Shown here one piece after another: positions 25,632 to 35,249 of a stretch of DNA of 54,299 bases. A program made the position numbers and the translations under genes. A model generated the notes under the pieces. That model saw nothing but the letters and a program-made list of their open reading frames with translations. It had not been told where the DNA came from and made no database searches. Positions within the stretch are counted from its first letter, which is position 1; the number at the start of each line of letters is the position of its first letter. The stretch lies in the NCBI RefSeq assembly GCF_029210375.1, contig NZ_JARGER010000019.1, positions 1 to 54,299 of the forward strand. Reading direction: 5' to 3'. Source of the DNA: Nocardioides sp. YIM 152315 (GTDB lineage: Bacteria > Actinomycetota > Actinomycetes > Propionibacteriales > Nocardioidaceae).

Positions 25632-28046
25632 GTGCGCGAGACGAGTGCGGCCCGGCGGCTGGCCTGGGCGACGGTGGCGGGAGTGTCGGCGCTCGCCGTC
25701 GCGGTCTCCCTCGGCGGCGGCGCGGGCCTGCGCGAGGGGAGCCTGTCGGCACGGTACGGCGCCGCGCAGTCCGCGCTCGCGGTCCGCGACCAGGACAAGA
25801 ACGCCGTCTCCCGCGCCGGCGAGACCGGTAAGGACACCCTGGACCCCACGACCGCCGCCGAGCGGCTCGCGAGCGCGTCGTACGTCGACCGGGAGCGCGC
25901 CCTCCCCGACCCCGAGCTCACGTCCGTGCCGGTCACGCGGGCACGCGCCCGCCACCCCCAGGATCGCTACGCGATGGCCAACGGCTGCTACGACCTGGCC
26001 GGCGAACCGATCTACTTCAAGCCCACCGACCTCGGCGACTACCTCCTCCACGACGCCGACGGCGCGCTGGTCACGGCGGGCGGGGCCCGCGCCGCGAAGC
26101 CCGGCGCGTCGACGGTGTGGACCGCACGGCGCTCGGGCCCGGCCTACACCTTCAGCAACGACGGCTCGCCGCTGACGATCGACGGCGTCGCCCGCTTCCG
26201 GCTCACCCGCACGACCGGCTGCACGGCCTACCCGGAGTCGCAGATCGACGTCTCCGGTCGTCCCCACGCGGGCGTCACGCCGTACCAGGAGGTGCGCGGC
26301 TACGTCGACGCACACACGCACGGGATGGCCTTCGAGTTCCTCGGCGGGGCGGCCCACTGCGGCAAGCCATGGGACGCGTACGGCGCGCCGTACGCGCTCG
26401 TCGACTGCCCGGACCACACGACCACCGGTGGGTACGGCGGCGTGCTCGAGTCGGTGCTGTCGGGCGAGCCGCACCACGACCCGGTCGGCTGGCCCACGTT
26501 CGAGGACTGGCCCGCGCCGGAGTCGCTGACCCACGAGGGCACCTACTACCGCTGGCTCGAGCGCGCGTGGCGCGGCGGCCAGCGCATCTTCGTCAACCTG
26601 CTCGTCGAGAACGACCAGCTGTGCCGGATCTACCCGCTGAAGAAGAGCCCGGAGTACGCCGCCTGCGACGACATGGCGTCGGTCCGGCGGCAGGCGAACG
26701 ACATGTATCGGATGCAGGACTACATCGACGCGCAGTTCGGCGGGCCCGGCCGCGGCTTCTACCGGATCGTCACCAACCCCTTCCAGGCCCGGCGGGTGAT
26801 CAACGCCGGGAAGATGGCGGTGGTGATGGGCATCGAGACCAGCGTGCCCTTCGGCTGCACGATGAAGCTCGACGTCCCGCAGTGCGACATCGGCGACATC
26901 GACGAGCAGCTCGACTCCGTGCGGGCGATGGGCGTGCGGCAGATGGAGCTGGTCAACAAGTTCGACAACGCGCTGGCCGGCGTCGCCGGCGACAACGGCG
27001 CGGTCGGCACCGTCGTGAACGTCGCGAACTTCCTCGAGACCGGGTCTTTCTGGGACATGCGGCACTGCGAGCCCGCGGACGGGGAGTCCCACGACCGCGA
27101 CCAGGTCGCGCTGCCGGACTTCTCGGCCCAGCAGCAGGACGCCCTCTTCGGCGCCATCGGCAAGCTCTTCGGGTCGCTGCACGTCGCCCTCCCGCTCTAC
27201 GGCCGGCCGCACCACTGCAACGCCCGGGGGCTGACCACGCTGGGCGAGTACACGATCGAGGGGCTCGCGAAGCGGCACATGCTCTTCGACCCCGACCACA
27301 TGAGCGTCAAGGCCCGCGCGGCCGCGCTCGACCAGATCGACGACCTCGGCTACCACGGCGTCATCTCGAGCCACTCCTGGGCGACCCCCGACGCGTACCC
27401 GCGGATCTACGAGGAGGGCGGCTTCATCACGCCGTACGCTGGCGACTCGACCGGGTTCGTCGAGAAGTGGCGCCGGCACGTCGGGTGGGCCGATCCCCGC
27501 TACTACTGGGGCATCGGGTACGGCGCGGACATGAACGGCCTCGGCGCGCAGGGCGACCCGCGCGGCGCCGACGTGCCCAACCCGGTCACCTATCCCTTCG
27601 AGGGCCTCGGCGGAGTCACCGTGCACCGGCAGCGGGCCGGCGAGCGGGTCTACGACGTCAACGTCGACGGGGTCGCGCAGTACGGCCTCTACCCCGACTG
27701 GATCGAGGACCTCACCAAGGTCGCCGAGTCGCAGCAGGCGGGCGACGGCGAACGGATCCGCGACGACATGGCTCGCGGCGCCGAGGCCTACCTGCAGACC
27801 TGGGAGCGGGCGGAGGGGATCGCGCCCGACTCGTGCCGCAACCCCGGCCTGCGCACGAAGGTGGGCCGGGTCGAGACGCTCCTGCGCCGCGGGATGTCGA
27901 CGAAGGCCGTCATGCGCGCGGTCGGGCAGCCCTACGAGCGGCTCGGCTCGTCGTACACCTTCTGCGCCCGCACCCGCACCGACCCGAAGGTGAGGGTGAC
28001 GGTCTCGTTCTCGAAGCGCGGGAAGCTCACCGGGGTCCGCACCTGA
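25632..28046 (+). CDS. Secreted metal-dependent amidohydrolase-like protein with BamE-like tail
   Basis: 804 residues. N-terminal signal peptide (residues 1-32). The central region has amidohydrolase-superfamily metal motifs: VDAHTHG (His228, His230), then LFDPDHMS (His556) and ISSHSWATPDAYPR (His581), in a probable TIM barrel. Residues about 735-804 (KVGRVETLLRRGMSTKAVMRAVGQPYERLG then VTVSFSKRGKLTGVRT) look like a SmpA/BamE-type small domain, odd for a Gram-positive. GTG 25632 follows AAGGAG. It is separated from the arabinan operon by the hairpin cluster, so it is probably independent. Substrate unknown. Confidence 0.7.
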   Translation: MRETSAARRLAWATVAGVSALAVAVSLGGGAGLREGSLSARYGAAQSALAVRDQDKNAVSRAGETGKDTLDPTTAAERLASASYVDRERALPDPELTSVPVTRARARHPQDRYAMANGCYDLAGEPIYFKPTDLGDYLLHDADGALVTAGGARAAKPGASTVWTARRSGPAYTFSNDGSPLTIDGVARFRLTRTTGCTAYPESQIDVSGRPHAGVTPYQEVRGYVDAHTHGMAFEFLGGAAHCGKPWDAYGAPYALVDCPDHTTTGGYGGVLESVLSGEPHHDPVGWPTFEDWPAPESLTHEGTYYRWLERAWRGGQRIFVNLLVENDQLCRIYPLKKSPEYAACDDMASVRRQANDMYRMQDYIDAQFGGPGRGFYRIVTNPFQARRVINAGKMAVVMGIETSVPFGCTMKLDVPQCDIGDIDEQLDSVRAMGVRQMELVNKFDNALAGVAGDNGAVGTVVNVANFLETGSFWDMRHCEPADGESHDRDQVALPDFSAQQQDALFGAIGKLFGSLHVALPLYGRPHHCNARGLTTLGEYTIEGLAKRHMLFDPDHMSVKARAAALDQIDDLGYHGVISSHSWATPDAYPRIYEEGGFITPYAGDSTGFVEKWRRHVGWADPRYYWGIGYGADMNGLGAQGDPRGADVPNPVTYPFEGLGGVTVHRQRAGERVYDVNVDGVAQYGLYPDWIEDLTKVAESQQAGDGERIRDDMARGAEAYLQTWERAEGIAPDSCRNPGLRTKVGRVETLLRRGMSTKAVMRAVGQPYERLGSSYTFCARTRTDPKVRVTVSFSKRGKLTGVRT

Positions 28047-28053
28047 CGCAGAA

Positions 28054-28068
28054 GTTACCTCCCGGTAG
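28054..28068. promoter_or_regulatory. Putative fatty-acid regulator site, GTTACCTCCCGGTAG, at the etfD promoter
   Basis: The palindrome TACC-N4-GGTA overlaps a -10-like TAGGAT (28066-28071). The same pattern GTTACNNNCNNGTA occurs twice at the acyl-CoA dehydrogenase promoter (43093 and 43119). Confidence 0.5.
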
Positions 28069-28179
28069 GATCCTTCTCACGTCCGCCCGGGACTGACGCC
28101 GCGGAGCGCTGGGCATAGGCTCCACCGGGCGCCGGTACGGCGCTCGCCCGACTGCCGCCACCGAGGGAGTCCCGCCTCC

Positions 28180-31100
28180 ATGCAGATCTTCGCCATCGTC
28201 GTCAGCCTTGGGCTCACCGCGGTCACGCTCGCGGTCCTGGTGCCCGCGGTCCGCAAGATGCTGGGCGTGATCCGGATCGGCCAGCCGACGACCGGACGCG
28301 CAGACCAGCCGCTCGCGCGGACGCTCACGATGCTGAAGGAGACCGTCGGTCACACGCGGATGCTCCAGTGGACGTGGATCGGCGTCATGCACTGGTTCGT
28401 CTTCGCGGCGTTCCTCTTCCTGAGCACGGCGGTCGCGGCGGCGTACGTCCAGCTCTTCCGGCCGGACTTCGCCTGGCCGATCGTCGGCCACTGGTACCCC
28501 TACGAGTGGTTCAGCGAGCTCATCGGCCTGCTGAGCACCGTCGGCGTCATCGTGCTGATCGTCTACCGGCAGGTGCGGCACCCCCGGCGGCTCGGGCGCG
28601 ACAGCCGCTTCTTCGGCTCGACGCAGTGGCAGGCCTACTTCGTCGAGTACGCCGCCCTCCTCGAGGGCAGCGCGATCCTCTTCGTGCGCGGGGCGGAGTG
28701 GCGCCTCGACGAGGAGGCCGGGCGCGACCACTATCCGATCGCCTCCTGGGTCGGCGACGTGCTCTACCCGTCGGCCCCCGGCAGCCTCGAGAACATCATC
28801 TACGGCGTCGCGCTCTTCAAGATCGCGCTCGCGATGGTGTGGCTCATCGTCATCGCCCGCAACCTGACGATGGGCATCGCCTGGCACCGCTTCACTGCGT
28901 GGTTCAACATCTGGTTCAAGCGCGAGTCCTCCGGCAGGCCGGCGCTGGGCGCCCTCAAGCCGCTAACGTCCAACGGCAAGGCGGTCTCGCTCGACGACAT
29001 CGACGACCTCGACGAGGACGCGATGCTGGGCGCCGGCTCGATCGGCGACTTCAGCTGGAAGGGCATCCTCGACTTCACGACCTGCACCGAGTGCGGCCGC
29101 TGCCAGTCGCAGTGCCCCGCCTGGAACACCGAGAAGCCGCTGTCGCCCAAGCTGCTCGTGATGGGCATGCGCGAGGCGGCGTACGCCCACGCCGGCGCGC
29201 CGGCCGACGCCGAGCCGCGCGCACTCGTCGGCAAGACCGACGCCGACGCGGCCGCGGGCGCGGGCCCCGAGGTCCTCGACTGGTTCTACAACCCCACCGA
29301 GGGCGACTTCGTGATCGACGAGGACGTGCTGTGGTCGTGCACGTCGTGCGGCGCCTGCGTGCAGCAGTGCCCGGTCGACATCGAGCACGTCGACCACATC
29401 GTCGACATGCGCCGCTACCAGATCCTGGTCGAGTCCAACTTCCCCGCGGAGCTCAACGGCCTCTTCAAGGGCCTGGAGAACAAGGGCAACCCGTGGAACA
29501 TGTCCGCGACCGCGCGCATGGACTGGGCCAAGGGCCTGCCGTTCGAGGTCAAGGTGGTCGGGGCCCCGGCCGACCAGGGGGGCATCGAGTCGCTCGACGA
29601 GGTCGACTGGCTCTTCTGGGTCGGCTGCGCCGGCGCCTACGAGGACCGCGCGAAGAAGACCACCCGCGCCGTCGCCGAGCTGCTCGACCTGGCCGGCGTC
29701 TCCTTCGGCGTGCTCGGCAACGGCGAGACCTGCACCGGCGATCCCGCCCGGCGCGCGGGCAACGAGTTCGTCTTCCAAGGCCTCGCGCAGCAGAACGCCG
29801 AGACCTTCAAGGAGCACCGGGTCAAGAAGGTCGTCTCGACCTGTGCCCACTGCTTCAACACGCTCAAGAACGAGTACCAGGAGTTCGGCGTCGAGCTCGA
29901 GGTCGTGCACCACACCCAGCTGCTCAACCGGCTGGTGCGCGAGGGCAGGCTCACCCCGGTGAGCGACGGCGCGGGCGCGCACAAGCGGTCGATCACCTAC
30001 CACGACCCGTGCTACATCGGCCGCCACAACGGCGTGTACTCACCTCCGCGCGAGCTGCTCCAGGTGCTGCCCGGGGCGGAGTACGTCGAGATGGAGCGCA
30101 ACTCGGAGCGGTCCTTCTGCTGCGGCGCGGGCGGCGCGCGGATGTGGATGGAGGAACGGCTCGGCGAGCGGATCAACGTCAACCGCACCAAGGAGGCCGT
30201 CGGCACCGGCGCCGACCAGATCGCGGTCGGCTGCCCCTTCTGCCGGGTGATGCTCTCCGACGGCCTCACCGCCCAGCAGGCGGCGGGCGAGGCCCGCGAG
30301 GAGGTCGAGGTCCTCGACGTCGCGCAGATGCTGCTCGCGTCGGTCAAGGGCGAGATGGCGACCAAGACGGCGCCCGGCGCGACCGCCGCTGCGCCCCCCG
30401 CCCCCGCCCCCGCCCCCGCCGTCGAGACCAAGGCGGAGCCGGAGGCGGGCGACGCCACGATCACCGACGACACGGTCGTCGAGACCGCGGACGCCGGGCC
30501 GGCCGCCAAGGCCAGCGGCGGCTCGTCGCTCTTCGACGACGCCGGCTCGATGTTCGACGAGCCGGCCCCCGCGGCCGAGCCCGCGGCGGAGGACACGCCA
30601 CCCGTCGAGGACGTCGAGGAGGCGAGTCCGGCCGCGTCCGGCGGCTCCCTCTTCGACCTCGGCGGCGACGAGCCTCCCCCGGCAGCGGAGCCGGCAGCGG
30701 AGCCCGCCGCCGAGGAGAAGCCCGCGACCGGCGGCTCGCTCTTCGACCTCGCGGGCGACGAGCCTGAGCCGGAACCGGAGCCGCAGTCCGAGGAGAAGCC
30801 GGCCGCAGAGCCCGCGACCGACCTCGGCTCCGGCGGCTCGCTGTTCGACCTCGAGCCCGAGCCCGAGCCGGCGCCCGAGCCCGAGCCGGCGCCCGAGCCC
30901 GAGCCCGAGCCGAAGACCAGGCCCGAGCCGGCACCGCAGGCCGAGGAGAAGCCCGCCGCAGAGCCCGCGACCGACCTCGGCTCCGGCGGCTCCCTGTTCG
31001 ACATCGCGCCCGAGGCGACGCCCGAGCCGACACCCGCGCCGGCCCCCGAGGTCGAGCCGGACGACACGGCCCCGACGGCCGAGTCCGAACCCATCGACAG

Positions 31101-31257
31101 CGACAGTCCCGACCCGGTCGCGCTCAGCGAGGCCGCGACCGAGGCCGCCGAGGACGAGCCGCAGCAGAAGCCGGAGAAGCCGGAGCCCAGCAACGAGGCG
31201 CACCGGCCGAAGACCGACGTGGACATCCCCGAGTCGGGCTCGCTCTTCGACCTCTGA
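28180..31257 (+). CDS. etfD: EtfD-type membrane iron-sulfur oxidoreductase (ETF dehydrogenase) with repeated SLFD tail
   Basis: 1025 residues. Five N-terminal hydrophobic segments (residues 1-250, nitrate-reductase-gamma-like), then two 4Fe-4S ferredoxin clusters ([12 protein letters not shown] from Cys302, [12 protein letters not shown] from Cys387) and two cysteine-rich CCG domains ([18 protein letters not shown] from Cys647). It corresponds to Rv0338c/EtfD, which passes electrons from ETF during beta-oxidation to the quinone pool. Residues about 730-1025 form an extra acidic Pro/Glu/Ala tail carrying six copies of a [G/S]S[L/M]FD motif; the protein ends in GSLFDL. That tail is outside the conserved enzyme and its role is unknown. 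ATG 28180 is used. A TAGGCT -10 lies at 28116. Confidence 0.87.
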   Translation: MQIFAIVVSLGLTAVTLAVLVPAVRKMLGVIRIGQPTTGRADQPLARTLTMLKETVGHTRMLQWTWIGVMHWFVFAAFLFLSTAVAAAYVQLFRPDFAWPIVGHWYPYEWFSELIGLLSTVGVIVLIVYRQVRHPRRLGRDSRFFGSTQWQAYFVEYAALLEGSAILFVRGAEWRLDEEAGRDHYPIASWVGDVLYPSAPGSLENIIYGVALFKIALAMVWLIVIARNLTMGIAWHRFTAWFNIWFKRESSGRPALGALKPLTSNGKAVSLDDIDDLDEDAMLGAGSIGDFSWKGILDFTTCTECGRCQSQCPAWNTEKPLSPKLLVMGMREAAYAHAGAPADAEPRALVGKTDADAAAGAGPEVLDWFYNPTEGDFVIDEDVLWSCTSCGACVQQCPVDIEHVDHIVDMRRYQILVESNFPAELNGLFKGLENKGNPWNMSATARMDWAKGLPFEVKVVGAPADQGGIESLDEVDWLFWVGCAGAYEDRAKKTTRAVAELLDLAGVSFGVLGNGETCTGDPARRAGNEFVFQGLAQQNAETFKEHRVKKVVSTCAHCFNTLKNEYQEFGVELEVVHHTQLLNRLVREGRLTPVSDGAGAHKRSITYHDPCYIGRHNGVYSPPRELLQVLPGAEYVEMERNSERSFCCGAGGARMWMEERLGERINVNRTKEAVGTGADQIAVGCPFCRVMLSDGLTAQQAAGEAREEVEVLDVAQMLLASVKGEMATKTAPGATAAAPPAPAPAPAVETKAEPEAGDATITDDTVVETADAGPAAKASGGSSLFDDAGSMFDEPAPAAEPAAEDTPPVEDVEEASPAASGGSLFDLGGDEPPPAAEPAAEPAAEEKPATGGSLFDLAGDEPEPEPEPQSEEKPAAEPATDLGSGGSLFDLEPEPEPAPEPEPAPEPEPEPKTRPEPAPQAEEKPAAEPATDLGSGGSLFDIAPEATPEPTPAPAPEVEPDDTAPTAESEPIDSDSPDPVALSEAATEAAEDEPQQKPEKPEPSNEAHRPKTDVDIPESGSLFDL

Positions 31258-31322
31258 CCAGCTGCCGGTCGAGACCGCCGGTCGTCCGGAGGGCGTAGCG
31301 TCGGCTCCGAACAGGAGCTGCC

Positions 31323-32279
31323 ATGGACGCCGGCGACTACCGCGACGCGCGCTGGCACTCGCTGCTGCGTGAGGCCGAGGATCTCGGCGTGCCTCCCGAG
31401 CGCGCCGCGACCGTGGTGGACGACGTCCTCGTCGGTCAGGAGCGGCGGATCCGGCGCGCGAAGGACCCCGACCCCTGGGTGCGCGCGGCCCTCCGCGACG
31501 CCGTCCTCGGCCCATCGCCACGGCCGGCGGGCCGGCGCTGGGCGGCCGCCGCGGCCGTACTCGCCGCCCTGGTCGCGGTCGGCGCCGCGGTCGCACTGAC
31601 CCGGCCCGACGCGCCGCCGGAGGACCGCCTGCGCACCGACCAGATGCCGTCGCTGTTCGGGTTCGACGGTCCAGACGCCGAGCGCTACCTGAGCGAGCGC
31701 GGGCTCGAGGTCGAGCTGCGGCCGTTCCGGTCCTGCGAGGTGCAGGGCCGGGTGGTGGCCGTCGACCCACCACCCGGGACGGTCTACGAGGGCGGCGACC
31801 GGGTCACGGTCTTCACCGCGATCCCCGCGGATGTCACCTGCCTGGCCAACTACGTCGACCGGGTGCTCGCCTGGCAGTGGCTGGACTTCGCGCTCGGTCG
31901 CGGCGACGCCCCGCCGTACGCCGGCCGCGTCTTCGTCTACCCCGGCGACACCCGGCGAGTGGTGCTCACCGCGGCCGAGGCCGCCGTACGCGAGACCTGG
32001 GACGGCACCGGGGTGCTCGAGGAGATCGCCCGCGCCGCCGAGGACGTCTCCCTCGTCAGGCTGCACCCGCTGTCGTACGCCGTGCCGGCGATCCGGGTCG
32101 TCGACGCGACCGACGGGCTGGGCCGGTGCGGCGTACCCGAGCCGGCGGTGGCGGGCACGTCGGACGCGATCGCCGTGCTCATCCGGTCGGCCGACCGCGA
32201 AGGGTGTCCGCTGCGGGTCGAGCTCTACCGCGACCGTGCCGGTCGGGTCGAGGGCGTCGCCGTCTATCCGCCGTCCTGA
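31323..32279 (+). CDS. Membrane-anchored protein with a PASTA-like domain
   Basis: 318 residues. A cytoplasmic N-terminal helical part (residues 1-68) precedes one transmembrane helix (about 70-92). A PASTA-like segment follows (residues 105-160: MPSLFGFDGPDAERYLSERGLEVELRP, VVAVDPPPGTVYEGGDRVTVFTA), then a roughly 150-residue extracytoplasmic domain with a Cys pair (GRCGV, EGCPL). PASTA domains bind peptidoglycan or beta-lactams, so it may sense the cell wall. CAGGAG precedes ATG by 5 nt. Its 3' end overlaps the convergent small membrane gene by 16 nt. Confidence 0.68.
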   Translation: MDAGDYRDARWHSLLREAEDLGVPPERAATVVDDVLVGQERRIRRAKDPDPWVRAALRDAVLGPSPRPAGRRWAAAAAVLAALVAVGAAVALTRPDAPPEDRLRTDQMPSLFGFDGPDAERYLSERGLEVELRPFRSCEVQGRVVAVDPPPGTVYEGGDRVTVFTAIPADVTCLANYVDRVLAWQWLDFALGRGDAPPYAGRVFVYPGDTRRVVLTAAEAAVRETWDGTGVLEEIARAAEDVSLVRLHPLSYAVPAIRVVDATDGLGRCGVPEPAVAGTSDAIAVLIRSADREGCPLRVELYRDRAGRVEGVAVYPPS

Positions 32280-32548
32280 GCGGGCGGCCGCTCGGGCTGC
32301 TCGGCGCGTTGTTCGGTCGGCTCCTCGGGCACGCGGACCGGCCGCAGCCACGCCCACCCGAGGAAGATCGCGGCGATGACGACCATCGCGAGGCCCGCCC
32401 AGAGGTTGGCGTTGACGTCGCCGGTCTTGGCGAGCTCCTGGTCGCCGAAGAGCCCCATGAGCACGAGGATGATCCCGTAGAGGCCGATCAGGCCACCGAT
32501 GATGTTGCGGATGTCGAAGGCGCCGGCGGTGTGCTGGGTGCGAGGCAT
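32264..32548 (-). CDS. Small two-helix membrane protein, symporter accessory candidate
   Basis: 94 residues with two transmembrane helices (about 14-33 and 47-68) and a hydrophilic acidic/Pro-rich C-terminus. It starts 10 nt after the symporter stop, with GAGGAG 6 nt before ATG, so it is co-transcribed and probably co-translated. Small partners of this type accompany several SSS transporters. It matches no named family I recognise. Confidence 0.65.
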   Translation of the reverse strand: MPRTQHTAGAFDIRNIIGGLIGLYGIILVLMGLFGDQELAKTGDVNANLWAGLAMVVIAAIFLGWAWLRPVRVPEEPTEQRAEQPERPPAQDGG

Positions 32549-32558
32549 GTCGGGCTCC

Positions 32559-34304
32559 TCAGAAGATCACGTTCAGGATGATGACCAGGACCAGGGCGAT
32601 GCCGGCGAGCGGCAGCGTGCGCTGGTACCACGGGCGCGACGCCTCCTCGGGATCCACGAGGTCCTCCCGTGGCGTCTCCGAGTAGACCAGCCCCCGCAGC
32701 TCCTCGACCGGCTTCGGCCTGGTGACCGCGGAGACCACGACGCTGAGCACCACGTCGACGACGAACGCCGCGCCCGCGGCCACGAACGACGCGCCCTGCC
32801 CGCTGATGCCGATCCAGCCCTGGCTGAGCGAGCCGAGCGCGTCCTCGCTGGCGACTCCCACGAAGACGGCGGCGAGCGTGCCGGAGACCAGCCCGACCCA
32901 GCCGGCGGTCGGCGTCATCCGCTTCCAGAACATGCCGACGATGAACGTGGCGAAGAGCGGCGCGTTGAAGAACCCGAAGAGCGTCTGCAGGTAGTTCATG
33001 ACGTTCGAGTAGTTCGACGCCAGGCCGGCGGTGAAGATCGCGATGATGACCGCGGCGACCGTCGCGATCCGCCCGACGACCAGGTAGTACTGGTCGTCGC
33101 GCTCCTTCACGACGTACCGCTGCCACAGGTCGTAGCTCCAGACGGTGTTGAACGCCGAGACGTTCGCGGCCATGCCGGCCATGAACGCGGCGAGCAGACC
33201 GGTGATCGCGACGCCGAGCAGGCCGTTGGGCAGCACGTCGCGCATCAGGTAGAGCAGCGAGTCGTTGTAGGTCACGCCCTCGCCGGACGCACCGCCCGCC
33301 ACGCTCTCCCCTGCCTTGACGTCGGCGATCTCGGTGACGAGCACCGCGGCGATCATGCCGGGGAGGATCGTGATGAACGGGACGAACATCTTCGGGAACG
33401 AGCCGATGATCGGCGTCTTGCGCGCCGACGAGATCGAGTTCGACGCCATCGCGCGCTGGACCTCGACGAAGTTGGTGGTCCAGTAGCCGAACGAGAGCAC
33501 GAAGCCGAGACCGAAGACGATGCCGACGACCGACCAGAAGTCCGAGGAGAAGCCGGTGAGCGCGGCGCCGGGCCAGGAGTTCAGCTGGTCGGCGGTCGGG
33601 GCGATCGTGTCGGGGTGGGCGTCGGCGGCGTCGGTGATGCCGTCCTTGAGGCCGTCCCAGCCGCCGACCCGGTGCAGCCCGATCAGCGTGAGGGGCAGCA
33701 GGCCGGCGACGATCACGAAGAACTGCAACACCTCGTTGTAGATCGCCGCGCTGAGACCGCCCAGTGTGATGTAGGAGAGCACGATGGCGGCGGCAACGAT
33801 CAGCGCGATCCACAACGGCCACCCGAGGAGCGCGTGGATGATGCTGCCGAGCAGGAAGAGGTTGATGCCCGCGATCAGCAGCTGGGCGACGGCGAACGAG
33901 ATCGCGTTGACGAGGTGCGCACCGGTGCCGAACCGGCGGAACATGAACTCCGGCACCGAGCGGACCTTCGAGCCGTAGTAGAACGGCATCATCACGACGC
34001 CCAGGAAGAGCATCGCCGGGATCGCGCCGATCCAGAAGTAGTGGACCGTCGGGATGCCGAACTGGGCGCCGTTGGCGGACATGCCCATGATCTCGACCGC
34101 GCCGAGGTTCGCCGAGATGAAGGCCAGCCCGGTCACCCACGCGGGCAGTGACCGGCCCGACAGGAAGAAGTCCAGCGAGTCGGAGATCTGCCGGCGAGCC
34201 AGCAGTCCGATCCCGAGCACCACGGCGAAGTAGATGAAGATCGTCAGGTAGTCGACGAACTTCGCGTCGATGATGGTGCTGGCCATCACGATCGGACTCG
34301 ACAT
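32559..34304 (-). CDS. Sodium:solute symporter (SSS family)
   Basis: 581 residues with about 14 transmembrane helices. SSS hallmarks: DFFLSGRSLPAWVTGLAFISANLGAVEIMGMS, the SYITLGGLSAAIYNEVLQFF stretch of helix 5-6, and GLLAAFMAGMAANVSAFNTVWSYDLW with the Na+-site Ser/Thr region. It most resembles the SGLT/sugar branch, but the substrate cannot be fixed. Start 34304 is chosen because AAGG lies upstream and the longer frame adds 23 unrelated residues; a further ATG lies six codons in. Confidence 0.88.
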   Translation of the reverse strand: MSSPIVMASTIIDAKFVDYLTIFIYFAVVLGIGLLARRQISDSLDFFLSGRSLPAWVTGLAFISANLGAVEIMGMSANGAQFGIPTVHYFWIGAIPAMLFLGVVMMPFYYGSKVRSVPEFMFRRFGTGAHLVNAISFAVAQLLIAGINLFLLGSIIHALLGWPLWIALIVAAAIVLSYITLGGLSAAIYNEVLQFFVIVAGLLPLTLIGLHRVGGWDGLKDGITDAADAHPDTIAPTADQLNSWPGAALTGFSSDFWSVVGIVFGLGFVLSFGYWTTNFVEVQRAMASNSISSARKTPIIGSFPKMFVPFITILPGMIAAVLVTEIADVKAGESVAGGASGEGVTYNDSLLYLMRDVLPNGLLGVAITGLLAAFMAGMAANVSAFNTVWSYDLWQRYVVKERDDQYYLVVGRIATVAAVIIAIFTAGLASNYSNVMNYLQTLFGFFNAPLFATFIVGMFWKRMTPTAGWVGLVSGTLAAVFVGVASEDALGSLSQGWIGISGQGASFVAAGAAFVVDVVLSVVVSAVTRPKPVEELRGLVYSETPREDLVDPEEASRPWYQRTLPLAGIALVLVIILNVIF

Positions 34305-34414
34305 GCGGCGTGCCTTCCTACACCGATCCGGCGGCTTGCACCCGGATGGACCACCGGGACCCGTGCCCAGCACCCTCCCGCGACAAACCCCACATCCGCC
34401 TCACCTGCACCGGG

Positions 34415-34508
34415 TGATGCCGGGCTGACGCCGGGCTGACGCCGGGATGACGCCGGGATGACGCCGCGTGACGCCATGTGACGTCTCGCTTGCCTTGACA
34501 TGACGTCA
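34415..34508. promoter_or_regulatory. Helically phased TGACG iterons
   Basis: TGAYG occurs at 34415, 34426, 34437, 34448, 34459, 34469, 34479 and 34501, i.e. every 10-11 bp with one degenerate turn at 34490. The last copy is part of the palindrome TGACGTCA (34501-34508). All copies face one side of the helix directly upstream of, and into, the promoter of a ribbon-helix-helix gene, which suggests cooperative binding. Confidence 0.6.
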
Positions 34509-34523
34509 GAGTGGTGTCATGGT
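34495..34523 (+). promoter_or_regulatory. Promoter TTGACA-N17-CATGGT, leaderless
   Basis: Perfect -35 TTGACA (34495-34500), 17-nt spacer, -10 CATGGT (34518-34523), then ATG 34531 after 7 nt. This favours 34531 over the in-frame ATG at 34519. Confidence 0.5.
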
Positions 34524-34530
34524 GGTGCAC

Positions 34531-35070
34531 ATGGACATCACCCCGTACGTCGAGAGCCTGCGGCGCGACCTGCTCGCGGCCGCCGACGCGGCCGGTCCCG
34601 AGGCCCGGGAGGTCACCGACCGACTCGCGTTCGCGCTCGACCCGGCCGCCCGGCTCGCGCTGATGGAGGCGATCTCCCAGGCGGCCGCCGAGATCACCGC
34701 CGAGCTCCCCGAGGGCGGCGTCGACGTCCGCCTCAACGGCCGGGAGCTCGAGTTCGCGGTGCACGCGCCCCCGGCACCGCCGGCAGCCCCCGCGCCGCCG
34801 GCCCCGCCGGGCGCGGACGAGGTCGAGGAGGAGGGCGGCGTCGCCCGCATCACGCTCCGCATCCCCGAGTCGGTCAAGACCAAGGCCGAGGAGCTGGCCG
34901 CCCGCTCGGGCCACTCCCTCAACACCTGGCTGGTCAACGTCGTCCGCACCGCGACCCGCGGCGAGGGCGCCATCAACGTCGACATCGACCTCTCGAGCAT
35001 CCCCTTCGTCGGCGGCAACGACCCGTTCGGCGGCAAGCGACCCGGCAAGCGCATGTCCGGCTGGGTCTAG
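34531..35070 (+). CDS. Ribbon-helix-helix (HicB/Arc-like) DNA-binding protein
   Basis: 179 residues. Residues 1-75 are helical and acidic, then a Pro/Ala linker (APPAPPAAPAPPAPP) leads to an RHH domain at about 108-145 (ARITLRIPESVKTKAEELAARSGHSLNTWLVNVVRTATR) in which the beta-strand TLRI and the two helices are clear. The C-terminus is Gly/Lys-rich. Such proteins bind DNA as dimers on short tandem repeats, and tandem TGACG repeats sit in its own promoter, so autoregulation is likely. There is no toxin-like HicA gene beside it. A DUF4097 gene follows. Confidence 0.8.
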   Translation: MDITPYVESLRRDLLAAADAAGPEAREVTDRLAFALDPAARLALMEAISQAAAEITAELPEGGVDVRLNGRELEFAVHAPPAPPAAPAPPAPPGADEVEEEGGVARITLRIPESVKTKAEELAARSGHSLNTWLVNVVRTATRGEGAINVDIDLSSIPFVGGNDPFGGKRPGKRMSGWV

Positions 35071-35097
35071 CGGAGACGCGCCAGCGGATCCGCTGAT

Positions 35098-35157
35098 GGT
35101 GGTCGAGCGAGCCGCGCGACCGAGGAACGAAGTCGCGACCGGCGTGTCGAAGCCCAG
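35098..35157. repeat. REP-like palindrome
   Basis: GGTGGTCGAG begins an imperfect palindrome with inner CGCGAC/GTCGCG arms and a closing TCGAAGCCC. It resembles the elements at 31 and 18875 and fills the 179-nt gap between the RHH and DUF4097 genes, possibly as a terminator. Confidence 0.45.
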
Positions 35158-35249
35158 TCAGTAGCCCGAGAACACCAACCCATCACCCCCACCCCGGGAC
35201 CGGCGCCGCCGGCCCCGCGGACGACCACACCCTCGTGCAGGAGACCACG

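Noticed and set aside
30500..31257. Tandem repeats resembling a repeat array (CRISPR-like) at the DNA level
   Set aside because: They are in-frame codon repeats encoding the SLFD and Pro-Glu tail of EtfD, with unequal spacing.
34531..35070. HicAB toxin-antitoxin system
   Set aside because: The RHH domain is HicB-like but no small HicA-type toxin gene is adjacent; the neighbour is DUF4097.
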